Positions 9,580 through 18,800 of a stretch of DNA of 46,974 nt are shown one piece after another; positions within the stretch are counted from its first letter, which is position 1, and each line of letters opens with the position of its first letter. This DNA comes from a virus. Position numbers and translations under genes: made by a program. The stretch spans positions 1 through 46,974 of the IMG/VR virus record IMGVR_UViG_3300020205_003247. One strand, 5' to 3'. Below the pieces are notes generated by a model. It ran no database searches, was not told where the DNA came from, and worked only from the letters and a program-made list of their open reading frames with translations.

Positions 9580-9926
9580 CGCGAAACCTCTTTCTCAAGC
9601 CTAAACTCACCTCTAATTACCTTATAAACCTCACTAGTAGAGGTTTTTATGATTTCCAAGTCGTAAACACCACTACGAGTGAGAGATGCCGTCAAATCTG
9701 GGGTCAAGGTCATAGTAATCGCGCCTAGGGCACCGTTGATAGTAATGCGACCGTTGGCGCTCGTCAGTTCAATAAGGGTGGTTGATGAGTCAACATCGCG
9801 CCGTACCTGCATCCTTGCCGTATAGCCAGTCAGAGGAAAAACCACACCATCTGCGTCTTTTATCTCAATCGTCCGTGCAAACGTGGAGCCCTGATCGCAA
9901 ACCATGTTGTATTTTCCTGCAAGCAT
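9576..9926 (-). CDS. Baseplate/fibre-region structural protein (BppU-N-like)
   Basis: 116 residues beginning MLAGKYNMVCDQGSTFARTI, with FPLTGYTARMQVR, LIELTSANGRITI and IRGEFRLEKEVSR. The order DQGSTF..T..WKD-type strand, LTGYTARMQVR and GxIxLxLxP matches small phage proteins placed between baseplate and fibre genes and is similar in plan to the N-terminal domain of baseplate upper proteins. GAGG lies just upstream of the ATG at 9926. It is predicted all-beta with no signal peptide. Likely an adaptor that carries fibres (inference). Confidence 0.6.
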   Translation of the reverse strand: MLAGKYNMVCDQGSTFARTIEIKDADGVVFPLTGYTARMQVRRDVDSSTTLIELTSANGRITINGALGAITMTLTPDLTASLTRSGVYDLEIIKTSTSEVYKVIRGEFRLEKEVSR

Positions 9927-10007
9927 CGTTCCTCACTCCATTAAGGGGACAGCAAAAAGCCGTTCACTATCAAGAATACAACACTTGTAACCCTTGAATT
10001 AGAAGCG

Positions 10008-10250
10008 TTAAGCCTTTTTCTTGCTATTCGCCTGTGCTTCAACAATCTTGGCAACAACTGAAAAAATTGCGGTCGTATTCTTGTCGCCAATCTTTGTTGA
10101 CAACCAAGCAAAACCAGCCAAAACTGCGGGTGTCACCACGGCGACGACCTCAGCAGAAACGCCGTATTTCGTGGCTAGGTAGGCAAGACCACCAAGAACC
10201 GCGCCTTTTACTGCCTGATCACCGACATTCGCTTTAATGTTATTGTTCAT
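10008..10250 (-). CDS. Small two-helix membrane protein, possible holin
   Basis: 80 residues. Two hydrophobic stretches (about residues 16-30, AVLGGLAYLATKYGV; and 36-51, VVAVVTPAVLAGFAWL) are separated by a short turn and followed by a basic tail ending NSKKKA. Size, two predicted membrane segments and a charged C terminus fit class II-type holins, and its place between baseplate and fibre genes is common for lysis functions. No endolysin is visible nearby, so holin remains a guess. The start overlaps the upstream gene by 11 bases. Confidence 0.5.
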   Translation of the reverse strand: MNNNIKANVGDQAVKGAVLGGLAYLATKYGVSAEVVAVVTPAVLAGFAWLSTKIGDKNTTAIFSVVAKIVEAQANSKKKA

Positions 10251-10494
10251 TGTTTTCCTCCATGTAAGGGAATTGGTACTCGCCTGAGCGCATCATTTCT
10301 ATAGCCAATTCCAACATCCCGTGGGCAAGCCACGGAGTCATTGAATCAGATATAGACAGCGACAGTTCCTGTTGAGAACTAGAAGCCACTTCTGCGATAA
10401 TAATAAAATTGGTTACAAGACCTTCGGGCATTGACTCTCTGATGAGTTGCTCTATTTCTTTATCCAAAGAAGGTTCAGATTCTTTGTCTTCCAT
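10240..10494 (-). CDS. Small acidic phage protein of unknown function
   Basis: 84 residues from the ATG at 10494, chosen because GGGGG lies six bases upstream (minus strand); the frame extends upstream to 10557 but that would include the intergenic region. The N terminus is acidic (MEDKESEPSLDKEIEQLI), followed by VTNFIIIAEVASSS and SDSMTPWLAHGMLELAIEM. The middle region looks like a compact alpha/beta domain. I recognise similar short genes in other phages but no assigned function. Confidence 0.55.
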   Translation of the reverse strand: MEDKESEPSLDKEIEQLIRESMPEGLVTNFIIIAEVASSSQQELSLSISDSMTPWLAHGMLELAIEMMRSGEYQFPYMEENNEQ

Positions 10495-10531
10495 GAATCC
10501 CCCAATCTTAAAGTTACTTATCCATTCTACA

Positions 10532-11821
10532 TCAAGCGATGAGCGTGTGGGTGACAATCATTCCCAGAGGTCTTGCAGGCTCAATCAGGGCAATAATGTT
10601 TGGTACGGAAGCACCAATGTCACCCACGACGGTACTGAATGTTTCCGCTTGACTTGTCGTAAAAGCAATCTGATTTGTTGATTTTACATAGGTGACTATT
10701 TTTTGACCCGTAAGAGCGCGTTGAATTGCACTAATCATTGACTGCAATGTTCCCGCATTATGACCGTAATACGCAGTCTCTACCTGCCATCGCGCAAAAG
10801 CATCAACACCAGCGGGCAACTGCGACGAGGCATTTGCATCCGTTCCAAGAACATTGCTCCCGCCAAGCAAACTTGATGGACTATCAAGGGTGAAAACTTC
10901 CCAACCAACACCTTCAGTTGAAGGTTGATAGGTGACCAAAACTGGTCTACCTCGAAACTGTGCCAACCAGAAAAGAGCATTACCGTCACAAATGTTTGGA
11001 TTAATGAGGGTGCTTAAAGTATCAAGTTCCGTACTGTCCTGACCGTCAGAAAAATCAAGATATTCAAATTGATAAGTCTTGTCGTAAATATCGTCAGCAA
11101 CGGAGGATGCGAGTTCAATAAATCTACTTAAAACAAAAGTCGGCTCATTGGTTGAAAAACTAGCGGTATCAGACTCAAGAAAAACTTCGGGAAGTACATT
11201 CAAAACCTCAGAAGCAAAACCGTTCCTGAAAACCCTGTACGAAGGGTAGGCTGTTGGGCGAGAAATGTTAAGCGAAGCACCTGTCAGTGTGCTAAAAACC
11301 ACACGAAAATGCAACGATACTGAATAGTTGCCCGTAGTAGGCAATTCGACAGGAACAGCCCTCAGTAGGTGGAACCTATTTTGGTCTAGAGCGCCAAGAT
11401 TCACACTATGAACACCCTCTGCTCCAGTGATTACATCCTGCGCATTTGTGGACAACATATATTTACTTGTACCACTATTATAAGTGACCTTGGTAAGCAC
11501 TGTTTTCAAATAGATTGTGCAATTTACGGTCGTCCTTACCCAAAAGAAAGATTCAACAAAATCGTTGATGTCTTGGTTTGGTGTTATTGCATACTGTGAT
11601 GGAATGTCGGTTGCTGGAACCGCCCAATAATTGTATTTTACGTAGTGTTCGGAAGTTGATGGGGTTAACTTCAAGGAACCAAAATCGGCATCTTGGAAAA
11701 TTACGGGGTCGGCACTTATTGTCCCATCCGAAGTCCAATAATCAGATACAGAAGAAATGAAAGCGCCGCTCTCTAGGAGTGTGCGCTCCGTTTCATCTAT
11801 GTAGTTATAAATTACACCCAT
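10532..11821 (-). CDS. Baseplate wedge / tail protein I-like
   Basis: About 429 residues from the ATG at 11821 (MGVIYNYIDETERTLLESG). An upstream ATG at 11848 is in frame but would overlap baseplate J by 25 bases. The C-terminal half has the layout of P2 gpI-type proteins: VADDIYDKTYQFEYLDF, LDTLSTLINPNI, LFWLAQFRG, then an alpha-helical end with RWQVETAYYGHNAGTL. It follows baseplate J directly, as gpI does in P2-like and SPO1-like baseplates. The first 200 residues are a beta-rich region that may be a phage-specific fibre-binding addition. Confidence 0.7.
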   Translation of the reverse strand: MGVIYNYIDETERTLLESGAFISSVSDYWTSDGTISADPVIFQDADFGSLKLTPSTSEHYVKYNYWAVPATDIPSQYAITPNQDINDFVESFFWVRTTVNCTIYLKTVLTKVTYNSGTSKYMLSTNAQDVITGAEGVHSVNLGALDQNRFHLLRAVPVELPTTGNYSVSLHFRVVFSTLTGASLNISRPTAYPSYRVFRNGFASEVLNVLPEVFLESDTASFSTNEPTFVLSRFIELASSVADDIYDKTYQFEYLDFSDGQDSTELDTLSTLINPNICDGNALFWLAQFRGRPVLVTYQPSTEGVGWEVFTLDSPSSLLGGSNVLGTDANASSQLPAGVDAFARWQVETAYYGHNAGTLQSMISAIQRALTGQKIVTYVKSTNQIAFTTSQAETFSTVVGDIGASVPNIIALIEPARPLGMIVTHTLIA

Positions 11822-11823
11822 AT

Positions 11824-13233
11824 TTAAGCCGTAGCCACAGTGGTACAAGAACCAATAGGGATAGCGCCTTTTTGCAGAACAGTAACATTCAAGGTGTCGT
11901 TAGACGCGAAGGGTGATGAACTAACCAATGTTGCATCCATCGCCGAAACGTATTTAACACCTGTTACGCGTGATGCAATTGTTGTCAGATACATGGAAGA
12001 AACAGATGTTGCAAAATCCCAACCAGCAACAGACAAATAAGCCTCTATCGCTTCAGATACGGCAGTACCAACATCGGAAGTTGAGTAGTTTGGTTCAACT
12101 ACTACAGTTGCCGCCACATTGACATAGAATAAATTCATGTCGTGTAGATAAATGCTGAGACCAGCAACGACTTTCGACTCAATGTTTTCTTTGATAATCA
12201 GTTTTTGGGCAACAGAAATTGGGTCGCCTACCGAGTCGCACATGGAGATAGTCACAGCACCGCCAACATTTGCAGTTGCGTAGAGCATACCGTTGGCAAG
12301 AACAACAGTTCCCAATGTTGTTACAGCGGTCGTGATGTTCGCATTGGTCTTTGCGTAACGGAAGGTTGTGGTCGTTGGTACAACAGTTACTGTGTATGTT
12401 CCGTCGTAAACGTCATTAACCATTCCCGAGACTGTCACACTGTCACCAACAGAGAAACCATGAGCATAACGGGTCGTAAGTGTCACTACGTTGGATGTCA
12501 ATACGGCGTTGACAATGTCGTTTTGTTTTGCTTGCGTCAAGTCAAAGACCTTAAAACGGCTTACTGTAGGATAATTAACCGCAATATAGTTCGTCAACTG
12601 CGACGCTGTTGCGATAGAGGCACTCAAAGAACCAAGAAAAGTTACAGCACGGTCAAAGTATTCAGAGTCTGTTTCCGTGTCTGTTCCAACAGTTGCAATT
12701 GAAGTCAGTGTTACAGTCAAAATAAACGGAGTACTAGAAACGACGGTCAATTCCGTACCAACCGGAATGTCTGGATATGCAGATGGGTCAGAAGCAGTGA
12801 CAGCGGATGTTCCTACTGTTGAGCCTGAAGCAATAGTTAAATCAGCAATTGTTTCGTACAGGTATTGTGTAAGAACACCCTCAGCATCAAAAACATTATA
12901 AGAAAAAACAGTGCCAGCGGAAATTGTTGCACCTGTATTGACTGACAAAGTAATTTCTACTGACGCCGTGGACGGGGTTGCCTCAATTCGTGAGAAACCC
13001 ATCAATTTGAGTAGACCCTCCATCAGACCATCAGGAAGCGAATTTATTGTGGTTATTAGACTTCCAGTTGCGTGGGAAAAAGCCTCTAGGAGAGCGTTTT
13101 CGATTGTCCCAACTCGTGGGTTGAATTCAGGCAATGCTGTTTGGGCGTACTGAACAGAAGCATCATAAACATCAGTAATTGTTTTATTGTTGATAGTCAG
13201 GTCAACGTATGGGGTGAAGTTTGGTGAAGCCAT
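11824..13233 (-). CDS. Baseplate J-like protein (gp47/gpJ family)
   Basis: 469 residues. The N terminus has FNPRVGTIENALLEAFSHATG, typical of the helical region of baseplate J/gp6 proteins. The core includes DTETDSEYFDRAVTFLGS and a C-terminal domain with DVGTAVSEAIEAYLSVAGW followed by SSMYLTTIASRVTGVKYVSAMD. An extra beta module sits at about residues 240-300 (ARYAHGFSVGD-type: TRYAHGFSVGDSVTVSGM), absent from plain gpJ proteins and shared in style with the neck protein at 23700..24575. Its neighbours, gp25-like upstream and gpI-like downstream, give the standard wedge order. Confidence 0.88.
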   Translation of the reverse strand: MASPNFTPYVDLTINNKTITDVYDASVQYAQTALPEFNPRVGTIENALLEAFSHATGSLITTINSLPDGLMEGLLKLMGFSRIEATPSTASVEITLSVNTGATISAGTVFSYNVFDAEGVLTQYLYETIADLTIASGSTVGTSAVTASDPSAYPDIPVGTELTVVSSTPFILTVTLTSIATVGTDTETDSEYFDRAVTFLGSLSASIATASQLTNYIAVNYPTVSRFKVFDLTQAKQNDIVNAVLTSNVVTLTTRYAHGFSVGDSVTVSGMVNDVYDGTYTVTVVPTTTTFRYAKTNANITTAVTTLGTVVLANGMLYATANVGGAVTISMCDSVGDPISVAQKLIIKENIESKVVAGLSIYLHDMNLFYVNVAATVVVEPNYSTSDVGTAVSEAIEAYLSVAGWDFATSVSSMYLTTIASRVTGVKYVSAMDATLVSSSPFASNDTLNVTVLQKGAIPIGSCTTVATA

Positions 13234-13235
13234 CT

Positions 13236-13538
13236 TTATGACAACCTTTCAAATCGTATTGCCAAGTTTGTTTTGCCAGTATTGTCTTTCACAGTATTTA
13301 CCTCTATGACCTTTATTTCGGGGATGTGCCTTGAAACTTCCTGAACAATTCTTCCTGTTTGACGATCATCAAAAGCAGCGTCAGAAGCGCCATAAAAAGT
13401 TGAAATAGGTAAAGAATTATTTTCAATCTGTATTGCGAAACCAATTAATGTTGCGTAATACTCGTCAGTAGTTTCATCAATTGTTTCCATTTGTGAAGAA
13501 ACCGAACTAAACCGTATTGGTAGGCGAATGGTATTCAT
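13236..13538 (-). CDS. Baseplate wedge protein, gp25/gpW family
   Basis: 100 residues with the standard gp25-like length. The sequence runs MNTIRLPIRFSS, TDEYYATLIGFAIQIENN, a REVP-like region ending in DDRQTGRIVQEVSRHIP, and KVIEVNTVKDNTGKTNLAIRFE. The last strand pair (NLAIRFE) matches the end of gp25/XkdS-type folds. It overlaps the spike gene upstream by ATGA (13535..13538) and sits directly before baseplate J, as expected. It joins inner wedges to the sheath in related baseplates. Confidence 0.8.
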   Translation of the reverse strand: MNTIRLPIRFSSVSSQMETIDETTDEYYATLIGFAIQIENNSLPISTFYGASDAAFDDRQTGRIVQEVSRHIPEIKVIEVNTVKDNTGKTNLAIRFERLS

Positions 13539-13951
13539 ATTTTCCCCACAATAACACCTTCGTCAAGTGAGTCGTTAAGGAAAACTACAAGTACTCGCGT
13601 TCCTACGGGAGGTAGCGTCAATGACCCTGAGTACGCACCAGACAGGGCTGTGGTCGTGTTGGATAGCGAAGCACCCGTAAGTACCGTAGTACCCGAAACA
13701 ACCGCTGAGGTTGTGGTGAGCGTCTGCTTTGCAGGCGTAGTCACAGGGAAAGAAAACGGTTCCAAAAACTTAAAAGGACCAAGTTGTGCAGATTGGTTTA
13801 ATGCAGGAATCCGAACAAAACCAGTTTTTGTAGCATCCGAAGTTGCCGTAACTACCCCAATGTGAATAGACGAAAATGAGGCATTGGTCATCTGCGACGA
13901 GTCGCTACGTTGCATGCCGTCTAGCCCGTCACCTCCTAAGGTTGCTGTCAT
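13535..13951 (-). CDS. Baseplate spike / gp5-N OB-fold protein
   Basis: 138 residues. The first segment is flexible. The core, IHIGVVTATSDATKTGFVRIP to LPPVGTRVLVVFLNDSLDEGVIVGK, is an OB-fold strand pattern ending in the PPVGTRVLVVF...GVIVG motif typical of gp5/gpV-type spike proteins. No lysozyme or needle domain is present; a short Thr/Ser-rich insert sits between the OB strands. Its place between the hub and gp25 supports the spike assignment. Confidence 0.75.
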   Translation of the reverse strand: MTATLGGDGLDGMQRSDSSQMTNASFSSIHIGVVTATSDATKTGFVRIPALNQSAQLGPFKFLEPFSFPVTTPAKQTLTTTSAVVSGTTVLTGASLSNTTTALSGAYSGSLTLPPVGTRVLVVFLNDSLDEGVIVGKI

Positions 13952-13962
13952 AATATTCCTTC

Positions 13963-14988
13963 CTAGCCAATCACTGTTGTTTCAGCGACTTTTGCGTCAA
14001 TTTTCTTTTTATCTTCGGGGTTGATTTTTTCCAAAGTTGCAAACCTTATTTTTACAGGTTCGGGCTGTCCGTACTGATACTCAACTGATGTAATCAAATA
14101 TGCTGTTTTGTCAAAACCTTTGATTCCGTAAACAACGACAGTCATACCTGCCCTTATATTATACGCACTGCCTACGTTCTCTTCATGTCTGTCACCAACC
14201 CAGATATTTGCGGTACCTTCCGACTCTTTAGGGCTATCCATAGACCGTCTTAATTCGGGAACATCCGTAAGAAAAAAGTTGAGTTTATTATCATTCGGAT
14301 ATTTCAAAGGAATAAAATAAAGCGGACGCTTTTCCGTCTTTCCATCAGTAGTGGTAAATGTAAAGACTTGAGTTTTCTCTACACCCCAACGCCCAAGCAA
14401 CCAATTTGGAGAACCATAAAAGAGTGTTGGAACCGCCCTACCGCCAGTTGCGGGTACCGCATACATCACAAAGCAGAGATATTGCAGGTCTTTTGCTGAA
14501 CGAACAAGAACATCGTAAACAGATTCCCTATTTTTGTCCTGCTTGACTTTAATGGTTGTGGTTTTGATACCTTTTGGTTCTTGACCAATAAATTCTAAAC
14601 CAAACCTTTTTGCAACTTTTTGAGCATATTCGTAGGCGGTGGTTGATTTGTATGCTTCAGGTTTCCTATCCAATTTCATTCTTTGGATTGCTTCTGTACG
14701 CATTTCCAATTTTATTTTAAAATAATTACCTTCACCATTGGATATTTCGTGGCTAGCAATCATGTATCTTTCGGTTAACGTGCCGTCAAAAAACTCAACA
14801 ACATTACCTACCTGAAAATAGTTGCTGTTCCACATTTTAAGATTTTCGTCAACGAGTTCAACAGTCACCTGTGATGCACCATCAACCGTGTAACTGACGA
14901 TAATAGAAGTAATACTCTGTGCAATTTGAGCACTGAGGAAAGCGTTCGCCGTATAGGCAACGATGAGAATCGTCTTATCTGTTATCAC
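13963..14988 (-). CDS. Baseplate hub protein, gpD/gp27/XkdQ-like
   Basis: 341 residues starting with GTG at 14988 (read as Met). Features: an N-terminal beta domain (TSIIVSYTVDGASQVTVEL, then VVEFFDGTLTERYMIASHE), a central TTAYEYAQKVAKRFGLEFIG helix-strand region, SVYDVLVRSAKDLQYLCFVMY, and a C-terminal NIRAGMTVVVYGIKGF...YLITSVEY strand set. This order matches late-control gpD/XkdQ hubs, which form the trimeric ring under the tube. Lower-confidence point: the ribosome site is weak and the GTG start is the only reasonable one before the previous stop at 15006. Confidence 0.8.
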   Translation of the reverse strand: MITDKTILIVAYTANAFLSAQIAQSITSIIVSYTVDGASQVTVELVDENLKMWNSNYFQVGNVVEFFDGTLTERYMIASHEISNGEGNYFKIKLEMRTEAIQRMKLDRKPEAYKSTTAYEYAQKVAKRFGLEFIGQEPKGIKTTTIKVKQDKNRESVYDVLVRSAKDLQYLCFVMYAVPATGGRAVPTLFYGSPNWLLGRWGVEKTQVFTFTTTDGKTEKRPLYFIPLKYPNDNKLNFFLTDVPELRRSMDSPKESEGTANIWVGDRHEENVGSAYNIRAGMTVVVYGIKGFDKTAYLITSVEYQYGQPEPVKIRFATLEKINPEDKKKIDAKVAETTVIG

Positions 14989-15005
14989 TATTTACGCCCA
15001 ATTAA

Positions 15006-15806
15006 TTATCCTGGATATCCGATTTCACCCGGACAAATTTGTTTTTTAGCACCAATAGGAAAAATGCAATGCTTACCTTGTTGTCCCTTAATATTTGCGG
15101 CGGCAGTGGTGTTTGATGCTTGCGAGGCACTACGTGTTGTAGGCGGAGTTACCTTTATGGGCTTGCATTTAGTCGGATTCTTTTTCGCATATTTCGCGTT
15201 CGCGCATTTTGGATTAGGTCTCGTGAACTTCAAAGGCGGTATCAGGGTGATATTTATCTTAGGATTTCTATTCTCAACTAAACTAATCTGCACATTAGCG
15301 CTAGTAATTTTGTTTTCCTTATTTCTCCGAACAACATCAATACTCATCTCGGTGATGGAGAAAAACAGTGAACTCTGCCTTTCAGCAGACATGTTTCTAT
15401 ATGTGAAGGGAAGATAAGTAAAAATATCGTAATTCAGCAACTGAAAAACACGGTTACTGCTAGACGCCATAGTACGCAAAGCAAACAGTTCTCTTTCAAC
15501 ATCTTGAACCAAACCATCACCCGGATACGCGATTAAAGCAGTAAAATCAACTGTCATTAGGTTGTGGCTTTTGAAAGCAACAATAGGTGTAGTGCCCGGT
15601 CGTGCTATCTGAACCATTTCGTCAGAAAGTTTCCCAACCTTAATTTCTCTAGGACTATAAGGAAAAACAAAATCTTTATCAGTTTTATTGTTACCAGTAG
15701 CCATTCTTAAAATAAGAGGTAGAGCACCCCCGAGGGTTGCGCTCATGCGGTCAGCCTCTGGTGTTGGGTCTTTCATTCTCACCCAAACGGTAACTGTGCT
15801 AGCCAT
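15006..15806 (-). CDS. Tail tube initiator / LysM-type hub-adaptor-like protein
   Basis: 266 residues. The core (FVFPYSPREIKVGKLSDEM, then STR-like RPGTTPIVAFKSHNLMTVDF and a long ALIAYPGDGLVQDVERELFALR helix) resembles the CIS tube-initiator or XkdP-type proteins that cap the hub. The C terminus (residues 200-266) is basic, Pro/Thr-rich and holds four cysteines (PKCANAKYAKKNPTKC and GKHCIFPIGAKKQIC), with no recognisable LysM repeat. AGGAG lies seven bases upstream of the ATG at 15806. It sits between tape measure and hub, as expected for an initiator. Confidence 0.65.
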   Translation of the reverse strand: MASTVTVWVRMKDPTPEADRMSATLGGALPLILRMATGNNKTDKDFVFPYSPREIKVGKLSDEMVQIARPGTTPIVAFKSHNLMTVDFTALIAYPGDGLVQDVERELFALRTMASSSNRVFQLLNYDIFTYLPFTYRNMSAERQSSLFFSITEMSIDVVRRNKENKITSANVQISLVENRNPKINITLIPPLKFTRPNPKCANAKYAKKNPTKCKPIKVTPPTTRSASQASNTTAAANIKGQQGKHCIFPIGAKKQICPGEIGYPG

Positions 15807-15808
15807 AA

Positions 15809-18800
15809 TTATCTCCTAGTCGAAAGGGGTATTGAAGCGGTAGACCCTCGTTCTTTTGCGTCACGAAGACCCTTGGCAATAGCAGCCTCAATTTGCAGAA
15901 TAGTAGCCTTATCGAGAACAGAGGCGTTGACTGTTGTGTTCACATAACTTGGTGATACCACCGAGGCAGGAGGAACAGCAGTTACACCAAGGGCACCCGC
16001 GCCAGCACCCTGCATCCCCGGTTGAGCAAACACTGAAGCAGTATCTTTGCCCGGCATTTGTTTTGGCGTCACAAATGCTGACGCTTCTTGCGCTTTCGCC
16101 AAGTTTGCAAGGAAGTACGCACCACCAGGACCCGTCATTGTTTCAATCGCAAGAGCGTTCAACTTAGCCGGGTCAATTGTTTTCCCATCCTTGCCCATCA
16201 CAGATGATGGTACGCCAGCGGAACCGCCAAGCAATTGTGCGAGACCTGTATCACCTATGGTTGCTATTACATTTTTGATTACGCCCGCAGGGTCAGCGCC
16301 AGCCGCTTTTAATTCTCCTCGTAAACTTGCTTTTACATCCTCGGAAAGACCGCTTAAACCGCCACCTTCACCAAGTTGACTCTCCAAAGCGGTATACGCA
16401 TTCGCTAATCCACCAGTATCACCAAATTTAGATACGTTGTAGTTAATTAGGTTTTTAAGGAAATCCTGCTGATTCGCAATACCCGTTGCTCCACCCTTGA
16501 GTTTCAACTCAGAGGCGTCGACCAACTTGGATTGTTCTCGTGCCGCTTGTTGCTTATCAAAGTAACTCGTTGCCTCGGAGACCGCAAAAGAACCTATGTT
16601 TGACCAAGCCACTTTAATCAATCGTGCTTTTTCTTCAGCGGTTTTACCTACGAGATTCAAAATCTCACGGAAGTTGAGCATCTTGTCTTTAAGGTCAATA
16701 CCAGCGGCGTTAGCCAATTTATTCAAAGACTCTGCACCTACACCAAAAAACTTTTCAGAAATAGCAACAGTTCCCGTGTAGTTATCTATTTGGGTGTTCA
16801 GTTTCGTGAACTGTTCGTTGTACTTTTCTAGAGCCTTCTGAGCATAGGCTGAATCCCCGCCTTCAAGAACAAGTTTTTTCTGATCTGCCATCAACTTGTC
16901 GCGAGCGGCAAAAAGGTCATCAACATTTCCGCCCTCAAAAGCCTGCTCAACAGAGTCACCAAATTCTTCTGCGATTCCTTTGGCGGCTTTACGGATATTT
17001 TTTCTTTGCTTTCCCGCTTTGAAATAACCAGTAACGCCACCAATTAGTGCACCAACGCCTGCACCAACTATCGCGCCAACTGCTGCACCAGGTCCTGCCC
17101 ATGCCGTCAGTGCGGCACCAGCCGCGGCTCCCGAAAGCGCACCACCTGCGGCACCAATTCCTGCGGCTCCCATTCTTGATTTTACAGAGTCGTCGTTAAA
17201 CTTGCTTGCAGAGTAACTTCCGATTCCATATGCAGCGGCTGCTCCTGCAATCGGTGCGGCGATTGCACCAGCACCAGCAGCAGTAGCACTTAGACCCGTT
17301 AGTGCTCCACCGCTTACCAAAGTTCCAGCGGCGGTTACGGCAGTGGTGGGGACAGCCATCAATGCGGCACCAGTTCCAATGCCAGCAATACCCGCAGTTT
17401 TTAGCGCCGTACCACCAGCGGAGTCATACCCACCAGCCTCTGAGCCTTTGCCCATTAGGTAACTGCCACCCATTGTTAGAGCAAGACCAGAGGCGAATCC
17501 GCCAACACTATAACCGGCATTACCAAGCATCTGTTTCGCTTTGCCAAATTTGCCAGTACCTCTACCGCCTCCGCCTGCTCCGCCTCCGCCTCCGCCTCCG
17601 CCTCCGAGACCTGTGGAGCCATTTACATTGACAACACCAGCATTAATGTCAACCCTGCTCTTCATGTTCTTGCCAAACATTGCACCAAGTGTCTTGAAAA
17701 AGCGTGTTGCAATAGTGAATAAAGAGTAGAGCGCGACTACGGAAACAAGACCGCCAGCAATCTTTCCTAAAGGTCCGAGTTTTGCGAAAGTTTTAGCAAT
17801 ACTAGATGCGGCACTAGCGAAGGCACCTAAACCCTTAAAGAACAATTCAACAACTTTGAGAAGCAATGTTAAAAGAGGTAGTGCGGTAATGAAAAGTTTC
17901 CTAATTTCATTACCATATTTACCGATAGATGCAAGCGCTTTTGCTATTCCGTTCGCAAATGATTCAATAGCAGGACCGTTACCACTAATAGTGTTGGAGA
18001 GGCTTTCCATGCTGTCAGTGAAACTCTGCCCAAGTGCATTAAACAATGGCTTAAAGAAGTAGTCATTAATCATTGTTCCAGCGGCTTGAAACTGTCTCAT
18101 CCAATCCTGCATAGCGTCAAAAGCGTTAGCAATACTGTTAAATGAATTACCAAAAAATTCAAACAAACCGGGCGTTGTACCCAAATATTTAGTCATAACG
18201 ACTATGAGTTTGTCTGCCCCTTTTTGAAGCATGTCCATGAAAGAGCCCATTTTACCAGCGGCATCAAAGTCGTTGAGGACATAAGCAAGACGAGAAATGG
18301 TTGTTTGAATAATTCCTTGCAAACGGACAATCGCACCGCCCGTACTGGAAAGGTAATCACCACCCAAGTCGGTTAATTGTGCCTTGATTGCTGATGTAGC
18401 CTGCTTGAAACGACCCATGACCGTGTTGTTTAAGGCATCTAAAGTTCCCGCATACTTGGTCGCGAAAGTTTCACCAAGTTTTCCTTCGTTGGCTGCTTTT
18501 ATAAACTCGTCGCTAGTTTTTATACCTAGAGCACCGGCTTCTTTGAGAATTTTTTCAAAATCAGGACCTAGTGCTTTTGCCTCCGCCGAAGCACCAGCCA
18601 CACTTCCGCTTTGTTGTACTTTGGCTAAGAAGTCAGAAAGTTTCTTAGTATTCCCCTCTAGGTCGCCACCCATGCCAGCAGTGATATTGGTGAGCGTTGT
18701 AAAAGCACCTACTGTTTCGCCAGTAACTGGTTTTACCTTACTTAAAGTGGTAAACGCGGATTGCAGACCCTTGGAGCCAATAACCGCCAACTCGGTACTA

